Part shown: one piece after another, positions 44,237 to 53,548 of the stretch
How the letters are laid out: each line of letters starts with the position of its first letter
How positions within the stretch are numbered: position 1 is the first letter of the stretch
Program-made: the position numbers and the translations under genes
Notes under the pieces: model-generated
Databases searched by the model: none
Told to the model about the DNA's origin: nothing
The model's input: only the letters and a program-made list of their open reading frames with translations
Source of the DNA: Mahella australiensis 50-1 BON
GTDB lineage: Bacteria; Bacillota; Clostridia; Mahellales; Mahellaceae
Assembly (NCBI RefSeq): GCF_000213255.1
Contig: NC_015520.1
Coordinates: forward strand, 3,030,001 to 3,094,000
Reading direction: 5' to 3'
DNA: 64,000 nt

Positions 44237-44644
44237 TCACGGAGTTACTTCGTGCCATTCCTCATTAAGCTGGAATGATACCTCTGTTGTAGAAGCATCA
44301 TTATTCGGCCACGTGTCGGAAATGGACTCTATCAGGGCCTCAGCTTCTTCAACAGCCGTTCCGTCTAAAGTCCTGCGAATAACTACCATGGCCTTGTTTT
44401 TCTTAGCTGTACGCAACGCCTCCATTGCCGTATCATCCGGCACATACATAGACGAAAGAGTCACAGTGTCATCGGATACACCATACAGCCATTTGGTATG
44501 GCCGTCATCTTTTGAGGTAACCTCGATCAGGTTTACTGTACTTTCTGCGCTTAATTCTGTTTGTTCGCCCACTGCCGTCCATGTAGGCGATACATCTGTC
44601 CCAGTATTCACCATTACCAATACTTTTGCACCATCTAACGCCAT
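44237..44644 (-). CDS. major tail tube protein
   Basis: 135 residues, beta-rich: 'GAKVLVMVNTGTDVSPTWTA', 'VNLIEVTSKDDGHTKWLYG', 'SDTWPNNDASTTEVSFQLNE'. This corresponds to the TP901-1-like major tail protein. It stands between the tail-terminator genes and the chaperone gene in the canonical order. Confidence 0.85.
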   Translation of the reverse strand: MALDGAKVLVMVNTGTDVSPTWTAVGEQTELSAESTVNLIEVTSKDDGHTKWLYGVSDDTVTLSSMYVPDDTAMEALRTAKKNKAMVVIRRTLDGTAVEEAEALIESISDTWPNNDASTTEVSFQLNEEWHEVTP

Positions 44645-44659
44645 CTTAAATCACCCTTT

Positions 44660-45031
44660 CTAAATATTTTCATTGTGCCATATTGTAAAATCCACCGGCA
44701 CGTGGTATAACCCAGTATCAGGCTCATAAAAATCCTGCTCATCTTGCATATAAGTTGTACCATTAGGGAACGTATTCATCGCAATTCTTACCGCATCCGC
44801 TACTCTTTTAGCCTCCAGATAGGTCTTAGCCCAGCACGAAAATTGAAAACGAGGATTAGCAAGCCCCGTTTGGCCATCCTTTGCATTCACTCTTGGTCCA
44901 CTTATTTTTGTATATGTTATAGCAGGCAATGTATAATTTTTTGGTAATATAAGCGGGTAAATGCGATTGCCGACTAAAGCTGTAATAGCGTTATTGCTAC
45001 TCAAATAAGCATATATTTCAGTTTCTATCAC
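44660..45031 (-). CDS. tail completion/terminator protein (DUF3168)
   Basis: 123 residues: 'IYAYLSSNNAITALVGNRIY', 'LPAITYTKISGPR', 'RFQFSCWAKTYLEAKRVADA'. This is the DUF3168 tail-terminator fold, which caps the tail tube and joins it to the head. It is located directly before the major tail gene, with HK97 gp10-like gene upstream. Confidence 0.82.
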   Translation of the reverse strand: MIETEIYAYLSSNNAITALVGNRIYPLILPKNYTLPAITYTKISGPRVNAKDGQTGLANPRFQFSCWAKTYLEAKRVADAVRIAMNTFPNGTTYMQDEQDFYEPDTGLYHVPVDFTIWHNENI

Positions 45032-45042
45032 CGTATCACCAC

Positions 45043-45420
45043 CTACTTTAGAGCAGTTTTAAGCTTAGCTGCTATAACGCTTTTCACCTTGCCGCTCGTC
45101 TCATCCATAGCAGGCCTCAGAAACGGTTGAGGCGACATTTTAGATGTGCCGAACTCATTAAACAAGCCATAAAAAGCCTCTTTATCCGGGCCAATAACCA
45201 CTTCTATGCCTGCCTTGCCCTTATTCTTTACTTCGTGTGTCATGGACCCGGCCAACTTACCGGTTCTTCTTGGCGCTTTTTGAGCTGCAGCGTCCTCTAT
45301 CACTTTAGCCCCGGCTTCTGCGGCCTGCTCAAGCGTTACCGTTGCTATTTCCGCATCTATTGCATTTAATTTGGCCAATAGTTCTTTTTTACCTATAATC
45401 TCGGCTTTAACATCGGCCAT
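45043..45420 (-). CDS. HK97 gp10-like head-tail joining protein
   Basis: 125 residues. 'LEQAAEAGAKVIEDAAAQKA', 'APRRTGKLAGSM' and 'YGLFNEFGTSKMSPQPFLRP' are typical of the HK97-gp10 family. It acts in neck assembly. Its ATG overlaps the stop of the head-closure gene by one base. Confidence 0.88.
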   Translation of the reverse strand: MADVKAEIIGKKELLAKLNAIDAEIATVTLEQAAEAGAKVIEDAAAQKAPRRTGKLAGSMTHEVKNKGKAGIEVVIGPDKEAFYGLFNEFGTSKMSPQPFLRPAMDETSGKVKSVIAAKLKTALK

Positions 45421-45740
45421 CAGATCACCTCTTTACACATAAGCTCAAGCTGCTGTTTTCGCCCATCAGGATCAATTATGCTCTGAATATCAAATATGCG
45501 CTGTTCAGTTATAATCCTCATAGTAGGCTTAATGCCATCCCGCCATCTTATGGTAATGCGTGTTGTAACTTCGTTCGCCGGCACCTGCTTTGCGGCTAAA
45601 TACTCGCGTCCGTTCAGGTCCTCAATTTTGGCCCATACTGTAACGACATCTTGCCAGGCTTCAATCGGTTGGCCTGCTTTGTCTTGAGCAGAAATGGCTT
45701 CCTGAATAGTTATTCTATGTCTTAATTCTCCAGCACGCAT
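45420..45740 (-). CDS. head closure / head-tail adaptor protein (SPP1 gp16 type)
   Basis: 106 residues from ATG 45740 (GAGGTGG 6 bases before; the alternative GTG is 9 bases upstream). 'GELRHRITIQEAISAQDKAG', 'VWAKIEDLNGREYLAAKQV' and 'IRWRDGIKPTMRIITEQRIF' match the phage head-tail joining family. It closes the portal channel after packaging. Confidence 0.86.
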   Translation of the reverse strand: MRAGELRHRITIQEAISAQDKAGQPIEAWQDVVTVWAKIEDLNGREYLAAKQVPANEVTTRITIRWRDGIKPTMRIITEQRIFDIQSIIDPDGRKQQLELMCKEVI

Positions 45741-46321
45741 TATAACCACCTCAAAACTCTATATGGCCACAGCAGGGCTTCTGCCGCCATCGGGACCTCT
45801 CTTGCAACACTACCTATGATTGCGGTTTCTCTTTGCTCATACCACCAGCCGATCATCAATAATATAGCTTGTTTTATGGTCTGTGGCACATTTCCTGCAT
45901 TGCCATAACCGGCAGTGAACCTAATATGCACAGCATCGGCAGCTTGCAATGTTTCCGATGGCCAGCTATATTCATTTTTAAGCACAATCCGCCCTGGTTC
46001 TTCTTTTGTATCAATTATGCATATATTTAGATCCAGCATATGTTCTACACCAGCCGAGTCCGTGTATTTTATACTGTCTACTTTTTGCAATGGAGGCAAA
46101 GGAATAATTATTTCACTGCCATACGGCCATATATCAAGGCTTAATTCCCACGTTTGCGTGATTAGAGCACGTCTTGTTATGGCTTCGGCATGCTCCCTTG
46201 CAGCCATTATTAGCGATGTTATTAAGCTATCGTCGTCGGATATGTCTACCCTCAAATGTTTTTTTGCCTCTTCAAGTGTCACCGGTTCCTCAGAAGGTTC
46301 TGATACGAGCTTTATACCCAT
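45740..46321 (-). CDS. gp6-like head-tail connector
   Basis: 193 residues with 'PVTLEEAKKHLRVDISDDDS' and 'LITSLIMAAREHAEAITRRA', the signature of HK97 gp6-like connectors (DNA packaging protein family). The C-terminal helix ('AILLMIGWWYEQRET') is also typical. It attaches to the portal ring. Confidence 0.88.
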   Translation of the reverse strand: MGIKLVSEPSEEPVTLEEAKKHLRVDISDDDSLITSLIMAAREHAEAITRRALITQTWELSLDIWPYGSEIIIPLPPLQKVDSIKYTDSAGVEHMLDLNICIIDTKEEPGRIVLKNEYSWPSETLQAADAVHIRFTAGYGNAGNVPQTIKQAILLMIGWWYEQRETAIIGSVAREVPMAAEALLWPYRVLRWL

Positions 46322-46323
46322 GA

Positions 46324-46509
46324 TTATCGCCTCTTTCGTGTTTCAGGCGCATCTATTACAGCTTTTTCAACATCTAGCATTTTGATATATACGGCTAAAC
46401 CTGCTTTAACCCAATCATCAGCCTGCTTATCTGGCAATTCCACTATTTCCCCGATGCCATAGCTAAAATCTAACCCCGCAAGAGAAACAACTATCTTAAC
46501 CTTCTTCAA
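46324..46509 (-). CDS. small phage head-region protein
   Basis: 61 residues: 'VKIVVSLAGLDFSYGIGEIV' followed by 'ADDWVKAGLAVYIK'. Small proteins of this type often stand between capsid and connector genes in siphoviruses. It may be a head-stabilising or linking protein. AGGTGGTG precedes the ATG. Confidence 0.65.
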   Translation of the reverse strand: MKKVKIVVSLAGLDFSYGIGEIVELPDKQADDWVKAGLAVYIKMLDVEKAVIDAPETRKRR

Positions 46510-46556
46510 AACACCACCTCCATAACATGGGAGGGAGGATTAACTCCCTCTTATTA

Positions 46557-47759
46557 TTAAGACGCTTTCATCTGCAATACTTTTACAGCTTCGGCTAATG
46601 TCAATTTACCGTCAACTCTTCTGAATCCTCTAAAACCGACCTGTCCATTTACCGCATAGAGCTCATTTAATCTTTGCAGTACCGTTCCTTGCCTATCGGC
46701 TATCCAATAGTAGCTCATATCACCGAATGCAATTACCTTAGCGCCTAAAGCTATTGCAGGTACATCATCGCTTATTGCAACCGGCCTGCCGAGTATCCTA
46801 TCCGGTTGCCCAGCAACCAAACCAGGCTGCCAGATATAATCTCCGGAAACTGAATTTTTAAGTTTGCGGATTGCTTTTACCGTGCTGTCAGCCATAAGCC
46901 AGGTTGCCCTGTCCCTGTATGGCCTGCTGAGCGAATGAAATAGATCAATCACTTCGTCAGAAGTTATTGCATTGCCGGCAGCAGCGGTAATGCCAAGAGA
47001 CGCGCTCCCTATCACACCTGTAGGTTTACCAGATCCGTCACCGTTTACAAATGCAGCTTCCTCAGCACGGCCTATGCGCCTGGCAAATTCATTTGTAATA
47101 TACTGCTCCAGATTAAAAGCCGAATCATTTAGCAACTCTTCGGAAACTTTTATAAGCGTACCAACCTTATAAGCCCCAAGCACAACCCTGTCGAAGCTCT
47201 CATCCGACTCGTTAAAAGCACCTTCTTCTGATATCCAAGCAGCGCTGCCATGAGACGCGACTACCGGAATCATTCTGTCGCCGGCTGTGGTTATTACAGT
47301 GGCCAAGGTCCTCATGATGTTTTGGCTCTCAAGCGCCTGAATCAATGTTCTCTCAAACTCATCAGGTACAAGATATCCGCCTTCACTGTCAGTTCCAATC
47401 TGCAAAGCCCTAAGCTCTTCGGGATACAGCGCATTCCTGCCATGCCTTATCGAGTTCCAGAAGGCTTTCCTGTATTCATCGCTGGCGCGTCCGGTCCTTT
47501 GCTCGCCCACATCGCCAGGAGTGCCTTTACCACCAGCAATAGTGCCGGCCGATTTATTAAGCTCAGCCTCTATTGCCGACATCCTCTCTTCTCTTTCAAT
47601 ATCTTTTGCTATTTTATCGACATCTGCCATAATGGCCTCGTATTTTTGTTCTTCTTCACCTGTTAAATCTCTTTTCTCAGCTTCGGCCGCATCCAAAATC
47701 TCTCTTGCCTGTTTGACCAAAGCGGCTCTTTTTTGCCTAATCTCCAATATTTTATCCAT
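46557..47759 (-). CDS. HK97-type major capsid protein
   Basis: 400 residues from ATG 47759 (AAAGGAGA, about 10 bases upstream). Residues 1-105 are a coiled-coil scaffold (delta) domain ('EIRQKRAALVKQAREILDAA'), removed during maturation. From about 110 comes the HK97 fold: 'GTDSEGGYLVPDEFERTLIQ' (start of the N-arm), 'GTLIKVSEELLNDSAFNLEQ' and the E-loop/A-domain region ('LARDILGRPVAISDDVP' approximated). The protease gene lies directly upstream. Confidence 0.93.
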   Translation of the reverse strand: MDKILEIRQKRAALVKQAREILDAAEAEKRDLTGEEEQKYEAIMADVDKIAKDIEREERMSAIEAELNKSAGTIAGGKGTPGDVGEQRTGRASDEYRKAFWNSIRHGRNALYPEELRALQIGTDSEGGYLVPDEFERTLIQALESQNIMRTLATVITTAGDRMIPVVASHGSAAWISEEGAFNESDESFDRVVLGAYKVGTLIKVSEELLNDSAFNLEQYITNEFARRIGRAEEAAFVNGDGSGKPTGVIGSASLGITAAAGNAITSDEVIDLFHSLSRPYRDRATWLMADSTVKAIRKLKNSVSGDYIWQPGLVAGQPDRILGRPVAISDDVPAIALGAKVIAFGDMSYYWIADRQGTVLQRLNELYAVNGQVGFRGFRRVDGKLTLAEAVKVLQMKAS

Positions 47760-47763
47760 AGAA

Positions 47764-48729
47764 TTATATCTCCTTTTCAATAAGTTCAAGTTTTCTCTTC
47801 AATATGGATACTCTCGCCTGATTTCTCCAAGTCTCCCCATTCGCCTGAATGGAAGCCAGGTATAATTTATATACATCCTGCGCCGTCCTCACACCAACCT
47901 CGGTTTGAGGATACGCAGGAAATGTAACCGGACTGACATCATAAAGTTCGACCTTGAGCAACTCTCTTAGCGTATTGCCGTTTTGACTGCTCCATCTATC
48001 TTCTATAGTCCTAAACCCAAATGACATCTGATTCACATCACCACGTTTCATAACCTCCATAAGGTCTTTAGCCCATTGTGTATTGGGCGGATCTATTTCG
48101 ATGCGCAAGCCCTTTTCATCTTCAGTAAGCTTCAGTGTACCTGAACGGTTGCGGCCAAGAACGTAATCCGGATTATGATTCCAGAGAGCTCTTATATCGC
48201 TCGTTTTTAAGCTGTCCGCGAAGGCTCCATACCGGATTAGTTCTCTGAAGCCTCCCAAATCCTCGCTCAAACTGTCAAACACTGCAGCGTATCCTATTAT
48301 TTTTGGATTTTCGATATCTTCAATAGCAATGTTATCGAGACTGAATGCTCTGCGCTCTATCATAGGGTCTATTAACCTTTTTAGTTCAGGAGGTTCCATA
48401 TCGGCATCCCGCAGATGTGCGGCCAAATGCTCCCATACGCCTTGATAATCACTATCTGGAATATCCGTTCCACCACGCCCACCGTTTAGAATGGCGATCC
48501 CCGCCGAACATGCCCTCGTGTTTGCGGGCCCTGGATTTCCGTCACTATCAACTTCATGATGAATGAATTTATATGTGCTTTTATTTGATTCATCCCCCTC
48601 CGGGTCCCTCCACGCATATGCTTTTCTATAAAAAGCATAGTCCTGATTAAGCTTTAGCCTCGCTTCATTCGCAGGACCGTCCCAGCTCTTCGTACTTACA
48701 TCGGTATGATGTACCGGTATTGCTGGCAT
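47764..48729 (-). CDS. HK97-family prohead protease with N-terminal extension
   Basis: 321 residues from ATG 48729 (AAAGGAGATG 8 bases before). The N-terminal about 125 residues hold a DUF-type domain ('DVSTKSWDGPANEARLKL', 'WEHLAAHLRDADMEPPE') found in some phage and capsid-processing proteins. The C-terminal half is the S78 prohead protease: 'IIGYAAVFDSLSEDLGGFRE', 'DIRALWNHNPDYVLGRNRSG' (catalytic His) and 'DVNQMSFGFRT' (catalytic Ser). It cleaves the capsid scaffold and itself. Confidence 0.87.
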   Translation of the reverse strand: MPAIPVHHTDVSTKSWDGPANEARLKLNQDYAFYRKAYAWRDPEGDESNKSTYKFIHHEVDSDGNPGPANTRACSAGIAILNGGRGGTDIPDSDYQGVWEHLAAHLRDADMEPPELKRLIDPMIERRAFSLDNIAIEDIENPKIIGYAAVFDSLSEDLGGFRELIRYGAFADSLKTSDIRALWNHNPDYVLGRNRSGTLKLTEDEKGLRIEIDPPNTQWAKDLMEVMKRGDVNQMSFGFRTIEDRWSSQNGNTLRELLKVELYDVSPVTFPAYPQTEVGVRTAQDVYKLYLASIQANGETWRNQARVSILKRKLELIEKEI

Positions 48730-48803
48730 AAAATCATCTCCTTTATTTTGGGCAAAATAAAACCACCTACTTAAAAAGTAGATGGTTCCAATTTCGATTG
48801 TTT

Positions 48804-48995
48804 TTAAGGCTTCTCCCAAATAACTTCATCTATTTGTTCGTCTGTCACTGTAACTATTTCGCCTTCCTGCTCAGATAATTCTATATCATAACCTCTTGGC
48901 CGATTTGAGAAATCATAAATTTCCAAAACCGTGCCTTCTCTCCCGTCTATTAATCTTACGATATCAAACTGTTTGATTTTTTGTTTTATCAACAT
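48804..48995 (-). CDS. DUF4926-like small protein, probable immunity partner of the MuF-DUF6883 fusion
   Basis: 63 residues: 'IKQFDIVRLIDGREGTVLEI', 'YDIELSEQEGEIVTVTDEQI'. This resembles DUF4926, a compact beta-barrel protein that is often encoded next to DUF6883 proteins. Its ATG lies inside the end of the portal-fusion gene (32-base overlap) with GGTGAG before it, so its synthesis is coupled to the fusion protein. That is the arrangement of toxin and immunity genes. The role is inferred from position and the DUF pairing I remember. Confidence 0.7.
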   Translation of the reverse strand: MLIKQKIKQFDIVRLIDGREGTVLEIYDFSNRPRGYDIELSEQEGEIVTVTDEQIDEVIWEKP

Positions 48996-51408
48996 AAGCG
49001 CTCACCATCCTTATTTTACCATCATTTTCTATTCTCCAAGCGGTCTTTACTTTTGCGGTTTTCCCGTTATTCCCTGTGATATCCATTACAATCTCATATT
49101 TATCCCCATATTGATCAGTTCCCTTATAAACAGCCGGGTACTGATCTATCCCTTGATAAATTTGCTCTATAAGGGTCTGATAATTACTTATATTATATCC
49201 CAAAGCCCTTTCAAAAGCTATTGCTTTATTTTTACCCGATGGATGACTCATGTTTAATGAATAAGATTTTAACTTCTGCTCAACATTATAAACTTTTTCT
49301 TTATTAATTATACTATTGGCAGTATTGTTTGCAATGTTTTCTCTTTCGGCCGTGATGTAGCAATCGCAGCCCTCATGAGCGGGAGGATGCTTAACGTCAT
49401 GGCCTAGTGTTAAAGGTGGTCTCTTCTTTTTTGTTCTTTGTTCTCCAGTTAAATTACCATTTACTTCTTCATCTTCTGCTTCAAAAACCTCACCTTTAGC
49501 GATATAAGGCTTATTTATGCCGACAACTTTGCCGTTCAATTTGCGACAGTATGGACATGTATCGCCAGTATTTACCCACCTCACTTTTGTTACGCCGTTT
49601 TCTTTGTACGTTTCAAGAGTAAATGCATTTCCAGCCCTTACAGCTTCCTCTTGTGCTATTAACTGCGGCCTATTGGCTCTCCAATCATCAAAAACATTTT
49701 GGAGCGCTTCCGTTCGGTCTTGCCCAGCAGATATTGCGTCTTCAAGCGCCTTTCTTATTCCTGCTATAGATTTGCCAACATGGCGCAGAACGTAGACTGC
49801 AGTATAATCATCGATAAACTTACGCAAATCGCTTGAAACTCCCACTTTGCCGCCTACTTCTTCCGCAGCCGCCGCCTGAGTAGCTTCCCCATATGATACA
49901 AATACAGGTGTCATCACATCGGTTATAAACTGTTTATGTCCATCATAGAAGTCTGAAAGCCAACTATCAAACAAGGCATCGTTTCTACTGCCAAATGCCT
50001 TCCTGGCTTGCCTCATTATGTCTGCTTCTTCGCGCTTAATACAGCGCAAAGCTGCATCGGCAAATATTCTCTTATAGCTGTTAGATATACTCTTTCTTAT
50101 ATTGGCAGCTCTCACAGCATATAGAGGATTTATCTCATTTTCGCTTTGCCAAGTAACGCTTCGCCCTTCAACTTGTTCCTGGCTTTGTGTCTGTTGCGAT
50201 TGTTGAGTAACCGTATCTGCAGGTACCATATTAAGCGGGATTAAGTAGACTTTCCCTTGGCTATCAGGCAGCGGGTTCATATTCTCAAGCTCGCGTATAT
50301 CATCAGCTGAAAGCCAGCCATTCTGGCGCCCTATAGCATAGGCCTGATAGCGGCTCTGAATATCGCCTCTTAAAAGTCCATCCACAAGGAACTCAGCAAA
50401 GTATATTTGTCCCTCTGCCGGTGTAAATAGGTCCCTCTTCATCGTCTGTTCCCAGCAGACCAACCAGGGTCTCATAGTATGGACCACAAACTCTATGGAT
50501 TGTTCCTCTATATTGGAAAACGTGGCACGTTCCAGATCGCCCAGCATATGCGGCGGCACATGAAATATCCTTGCTATCTCTGAAACTTGAAATTTCCTCG
50601 TCTCAAGAAATTGGGCATCTTCAGGCGGTATCCCCACCTGCTGCCATGTCATGCCCTCTTCAAGTATTGCCACTCTGTGCGATTGCGAAAGCCCTTGATG
50701 CATATCTTCCCATGATTTTTTTAATCTTTCCGCCGCGCCCTCGCTTAGTTTCCCTGGGTGTTGGAGGACACCGCCAGGATTGCTGCCATTGCCAAAAAAC
50801 CGCGCGCCAAACTCTTCAGTCGCCAAAGCCAAACCAATGGCCTCTTTGGCCATTTTTATAGGTGAATAACCTATTATTCCGTCTGATGAGAGGCCTCTTA
50901 TATGCATAATATTAGGTGCTCTAAGCCCAGCTTGCCCTCCACTTGGAAGCTGGTAGATGTAGAGAAGCCCTTGATTATCACGTTTGACGGTCATTCTGTC
51001 TGGCCTAAGCGGCCACAATGCGATCACTTGTCCTGCATTGTTGCGTTCTATTTCAGCGTATGCATTGCCCCACAAGCAAAGATGCCCCATTAACGCTTGT
51101 CTGAACTCAAAGCTCGTCATCTCCGGATTGGCCAAGTCATGCAGCACAGGATAAAGAGGGTGATCTATTGCCTTCTCTTTTCCGCCACCCTGCAGGCGCC
51201 TGTATACAGGGAGAGGAAGCGATGCCAATGTCCTGCTTAAAATGTCCACAGCTGAAAACACCGCAGTTGATGTCAAAGCTGTGTTCTCATTCACGGTTAC
51301 GCCAGACGCAGCTCTGTTACCATTCATAAGCCAATCACTAAAAGTATTTGTACTAATTGAACGCTTGTTAAATGTTATATTTATAGGCCCTATCCTCGTT
51401 TTTATCAC
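48964..51408 (-). CDS. portal protein fused to MuF head-morphogenesis domain and DUF6883
   Basis: 814 residues from GTG 51408. Residues about 40-400 are an HK97-type portal ('VFSAVDILSRTLASLPLPVY', 'NPEMTSFEFRQALMGHLCLW', 'FLETRKFQVSEIARIFHVPP'). About 440-690 are a MuF-like minor head domain ending in the CxxC...HxGCxC cluster ('GDTCPYCRKLNGKVVG', 'HPPAHEGCDCYI'). Residues about 705-814 ('LNMSHPSGKNKAIAFERALG', 'GDKYEIVMDITG', 'AKVKTAWRIENDGKIRMVSA') match DUF6883. Portal and MuF are usually separate genes. DUF6883 is a toxin-like tail module, and the DUF4926 gene follows. The portal forms the DNA channel. Confidence 0.85.
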   Translation of the reverse strand: MIKTRIGPINITFNKRSISTNTFSDWLMNGNRAASGVTVNENTALTSTAVFSAVDILSRTLASLPLPVYRRLQGGGKEKAIDHPLYPVLHDLANPEMTSFEFRQALMGHLCLWGNAYAEIERNNAGQVIALWPLRPDRMTVKRDNQGLLYIYQLPSGGQAGLRAPNIMHIRGLSSDGIIGYSPIKMAKEAIGLALATEEFGARFFGNGSNPGGVLQHPGKLSEGAAERLKKSWEDMHQGLSQSHRVAILEEGMTWQQVGIPPEDAQFLETRKFQVSEIARIFHVPPHMLGDLERATFSNIEEQSIEFVVHTMRPWLVCWEQTMKRDLFTPAEGQIYFAEFLVDGLLRGDIQSRYQAYAIGRQNGWLSADDIRELENMNPLPDSQGKVYLIPLNMVPADTVTQQSQQTQSQEQVEGRSVTWQSENEINPLYAVRAANIRKSISNSYKRIFADAALRCIKREEADIMRQARKAFGSRNDALFDSWLSDFYDGHKQFITDVMTPVFVSYGEATQAAAAEEVGGKVGVSSDLRKFIDDYTAVYVLRHVGKSIAGIRKALEDAISAGQDRTEALQNVFDDWRANRPQLIAQEEAVRAGNAFTLETYKENGVTKVRWVNTGDTCPYCRKLNGKVVGINKPYIAKGEVFEAEDEEVNGNLTGEQRTKKKRPPLTLGHDVKHPPAHEGCDCYITAERENIANNTANSIINKEKVYNVEQKLKSYSLNMSHPSGKNKAIAFERALGYNISNYQTLIEQIYQGIDQYPAVYKGTDQYGDKYEIVMDITGNNGKTAKVKTAWRIENDGKIRMVSAYVDKTKNQTV

Positions 51409-51417
51409 CTGCTTTTT

Positions 51418-52973
51418 TTAAAGGGTTATTATGCCCCTGTCCTCATATACTGAATGCTGCGGTTTATCGTGTACCATTGTCCTTGCTAAAGCGTTGATTA
51501 ATGCCACTATGCCATCTATTCTGTCAGCGCTTTTGCTCTTTACCGGGCGTATATTTTCGTTCTCATCGTATTTAACTTCTATATTGCCAAACATCCAACG
51601 CAAAACAGGATTAGCACCATGCACCAATCTGCGGCTCACAACTAATGTCTCCAATTCCTTCATTGCCGGCGACATTGTTTTAGCCCCCTGTCTGACCTCT
51701 ACCATAGTTAATCCGGCATCTGTCAAATCAAGAGCCACTTGCATGGCGTTCCAAGGGTCGAATCCTATCTCTTGTATGTCGTATATATCTTTTAGCTGCA
51801 AAATGGTCTTTTTTATAAAATCATAATCTATCACATTGCCAGGTGTTACCTTAATCAGGCCCTCTTTAAGCCATTTATCATATGGAACGCTATCTTTGCG
51901 TATGCGCTCTTTCATGTTATCTTCCGGTATCCAGAAGTAAGGGAGCGCATAAGTCTTTGGATCGCTATCTATAGGCGGAAACACAAGCACAAATGCTGTA
52001 ATATCCAACTTACTTGACAAATCCAAGCCTCCATAGCATGGCCTGCCTCTCAGCTTCTCCGGCACAACCAAGCCTCCGCATTGGTCCCATTGTTCCAATG
52101 TCAGCCATTTCGTTGTTTTGTATTTTACCCACTGGTTCAGTCTCAACTGTCTAAACAAGCGCTCTTCAGCCGGATTATCTTTTGCACTCTGCCATGCAGC
52201 TCTTACTTTGTCAATGTCTATTGTTATATCAAGGCTTGGATTTGCTTTATACCAATTTGCTTCATCACCCGGATCTGCATTTTCATCTATGCCGTAAATG
52301 ACAGGATACCATGTCGGATCATCTATGAGGCCATCTAATATCTTGCGCGCTTTTTCATGGACCTCCCATCCGATGCTTGTGCGATCCGGATCATCTCCGG
52401 CTGTGGTAATTAAAAAAACAGCGGTTGCGTTCTAGCATCACCGCTGCCTTTGGTCATGACATCGTATAGCTCTCTGTTGGGTTGTGCGTGAAGTTCATCA
52501 AAAACAACGCCATGCACATTCAAGCCGTGTTTGGTATATGCTTCGGCTGATAGGACCTGGTAGAAACTGTTTGTTGGCATATATATCATTCTTTTTTGAG
52601 ATAACACCAATTTGATGCGCTTCTTGAGTGCCGGGCACTGATCCACCATGTCTACGGCAACATCAAAGACTATTGCTGCTTGTTGCCTGTCTGCAGCGCA
52701 CCCATAAACTTCAGCGCCCCATTCATTATCACCACACGTTAAATATAATGCCACAGCCGCTGCAAGCTCACTTTTTCCATTCTTTTTAGGGATCTCAACA
52801 TATGCCGTGTTATACTGCCTGTAACCATTGGGTTTCACTGTCCCGAATACATCTCTTATAATCTGTTCTTGCCAAGGTAACAACTTAAAGTATACGCCAT
52901 GCCATTTGCCCTTAGTATGTTTTAGATTTTCAATAAATGTAATTGCTCTATCTGCCTCCGTCTTATCGTACAC
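51418..52973 (-). pseudogene. terminase large subunit with one-base frameshift
   Basis: N-terminal ATPase part 52973-52410: 'GKWHGVYFKLLPWQEQIIRD', Walker-A-like 'EIPKKNGKSELAAA', Walker B 'VHGVVFDELHAQP'. The reading should continue '...QPLFFLITTAGDDPDRTSIG' but the poly-T run at about 52412-52418 has 7 bases where 8 are needed, so translation stops at 52410. The remainder (to 51418) is intact in the shifted frame and contains the nuclease domain ('CYGGLDLSSKLDITAFVLVF', 'KSKSADRIDGIVALINAL'). Together the parts make a normal terminase of about 518 residues. A GTG start is used. It is broken unless slippage restores it or the base is a sequencing error. Confidence 0.88.
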
Positions 52974-52980
52974 ATACAGT

Positions 52981-53457
52981 TCACCCTTTCAATAATTGCT
53001 CCATCGGATCGCTATCTTCGCTAAACGCTTTAACCTCAATTCTCGTTCTAGCGGCAGGCGTTAAACCGAACTCAGAACATAAGGACCTGAAGTTGAGCAA
53101 GGCCCTATTTCCAATCTTAACCTCTGGCCGCTCGACAATGTTGACTGCTCCACCCTTATTTGTGTATTCGTAGGTCCTGCCATTCTTCTTTAGGAATCTT
53201 TCACACTCCACCCATATCCCATAAGACTGGCAAAGCGCCGCAAATGCCTGCCCATCTATAACGGTCATCAGTCCTAATTGTTCTAATTCTGGTATCAGCT
53301 GCTTCCATAACTTCTTTGCATCCTTGTTTAACCATGTTGGGCAATCAGGTGTGAGTGGTGTTGGTTTAGGCTCATCTGATGGAAGTGGCCGTTTCCCCGG
53401 ATTGCCTTCCAGTATCTTTAAATTTGTTGGTTTTGGCGGCCTGCCTCTTCTTGCCAT
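52981..53457 (-). CDS. terminase small subunit (P27 family)
   Basis: 158 residues: 'RRGRPPKPTNLKILEGNPGK' at the N-terminus and 'LNKDAKKLWKQLIPELEQLG' are typical of the P27 small terminase family. It recognises phage DNA and recruits the large subunit, which begins 8 bases downstream. AGGGGATG precedes the ATG. Confidence 0.92.
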   Translation of the reverse strand: MARRGRPPKPTNLKILEGNPGKRPLPSDEPKPTPLTPDCPTWLNKDAKKLWKQLIPELEQLGLMTVIDGQAFAALCQSYGIWVECERFLKKNGRTYEYTNKGGAVNIVERPEVKIGNRALLNFRSLCSEFGLTPAARTRIEVKAFSEDSDPMEQLLKG

Positions 53458-53548
53458 ATGACCATCCCCTTTAAATCGAATTTTGCGAAATCTTTTTCGT
53501 GACCGTGCTGCCGGTCTCCCGGCTTAGCTATCTAGAGATTTATACCCC

